A program made the position numbers and the translations under genes. Shown here in pieces: positions 21,031 through 21,519 of a stretch of 21,519 nucleotides of DNA. A model generated the notes under the pieces. It saw nothing but the letters and a program-made list of their open reading frames with translations, did not search any database and was not told the DNA's origin. Each line of letters starts with the position of its first letter. Positions within the stretch are counted from its first letter, which is position 1. This stretch comes from Takakia lepidozioides (lineage: Eukaryota; Streptophyta; Takakiopsida; Takakiales; Takakiaceae), in NCBI GenBank assembly GCA_030704615.1, contig JAKLZA010000145.1, forward strand, positions 1 to 21,519. Direction: 5' to 3'.

Positions 21031-21216
21031 CTACTGCATGTGCATGATGAACACCTCCATTGCCGGATCTGCTGTCCTCATGTCCTCACGCCCTTCACCT
21101 GCCATGTGCTGCCTTGCACCAACCTCCCCAATGCCTACTCTGTCGTAATCTCGTTGCAAGTCCTCCCGTCCACCAACAAAAGGTTTAAGTTTGCCCTCTC
21201 GCCCAAGTTGGGCGAT
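21031..21216 (-). other. Possible further N-terminal coding segment
   Basis: A minus-strand frame open from 21216 to a TAG at 21033-21031 reads GREDLQRDYDRVGIGEVG and ends MEVFIMHMQ. Beyond the TAG the same frame continues with AKKKKTK, a nuclear-signal-like run. It looks coding in composition, and I do not recognise it. It may be an upstream exon of the right copy with a stop mutation. Confidence 0.3.
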
Positions 21217-21519
21217 TCAAACATGCGATGAGTGGGAGCTGTCGATGATACCACCAGCGTGCCGGGTCGTCGTCACTCTGTCATTGACAAAAATCGTGAA
21301 AACCAACATCGGTGCAAAAAGCAGCATCGCAACGAGCAGCGCAACACACCATAGCAACAATCATGTAGCAAAAATGAAAACAAACAAGTTTAGGAGTATG
21401 GAGAGCATGCAACACACAATAAAACAAATGCAACAATGCCTAAGAATGACGATGCACAAGCAGCCTTCTCCAGAGCTGCCGGATTTGCACACGCATTGCA
21501 AACAATCTAAGGTTCACTC
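21217..21519. other. No recognisable feature
   Basis: This is A/C-rich sequence with several CAACA-type words. I see no gene, palindrome of the GGCGCC family or transposon end. Confidence 0.5.

Noticed and set aside
1-21519. tRNA or rRNA genes
   Set aside because: No cloverleaf-compatible sequence or conserved rRNA stretch was noticed; only a PBS-like tRNA complement is present.

Overview
The window looks like repeat-rich nuclear DNA of a streptophyte (green alga or land plant). The evidence is spliced genes with short GT-AG introns of about 80-220 bp, a plant-type Ty3/gypsy fragment, and a Mutator-like (MULE) transposase. A charophyte such as Chara would fit, but this is an impression and no marker proves it. 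I see no rRNA, tRNA, CRISPR array or prokaryotic operon.

Layout. (1) Positions 1-4485, minus strand: a multi-exon gene that leaves the window at position 1. I reconstruct eight exons whose splice phases all agree. They join an N-terminal ParB/sulfiredoxin-like domain (motif DGNHR), a helical middle part, a long Lys/Glu-rich linker, and a C-terminal domain with the motif order of permuted (beta-type) amino DNA methyltransferases: DIPDG first, LDVTANTG later. (2) Positions 4486-6595: a divergent intergenic region dominated by GGCGCC-centred palindromes on a ladder of about 63 bp. (3) Positions 6596-9672, plus strand: a MULE-like transposase gene with one intron and three single-base frame breaks, two at clear homopolymers. 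(4) Positions 9865 to about 15150, plus strand: a degraded, truncated Ty3/gypsy element (candidate 5' LTR with a minisatellite, PBS-like site, gag with two zinc knuckles, protease, start of reverse transcriptase, no 3' LTR). (5) Positions 15317-20948, minus strand: a second, frame-broken copy of the ParB-like/methyltransferase-like gene with the same intron positions. The intron joining its two halves has grown to 888 bp through eight hairpin-forming units of about 94 bp. (6) Positions 20949-21519: a possible further N-terminal exon, then nothing recognisable.

How it may work together (inference). The left ParB/methyltransferase-like gene and the transposase gene are divergent around the palindrome ladder, and related palindromes lie in the introns of both ParB/methyltransferase-like copies. 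ParB-family proteins elsewhere bind clustered palindromes, and methyltransferases act on short symmetric sites. The palindromes could therefore be recognition or modification sites of the fused protein, and the whole could be a mobile element carrying its own DNA-marking gene. This rests on motif reading only and needs profile searches and binding data.
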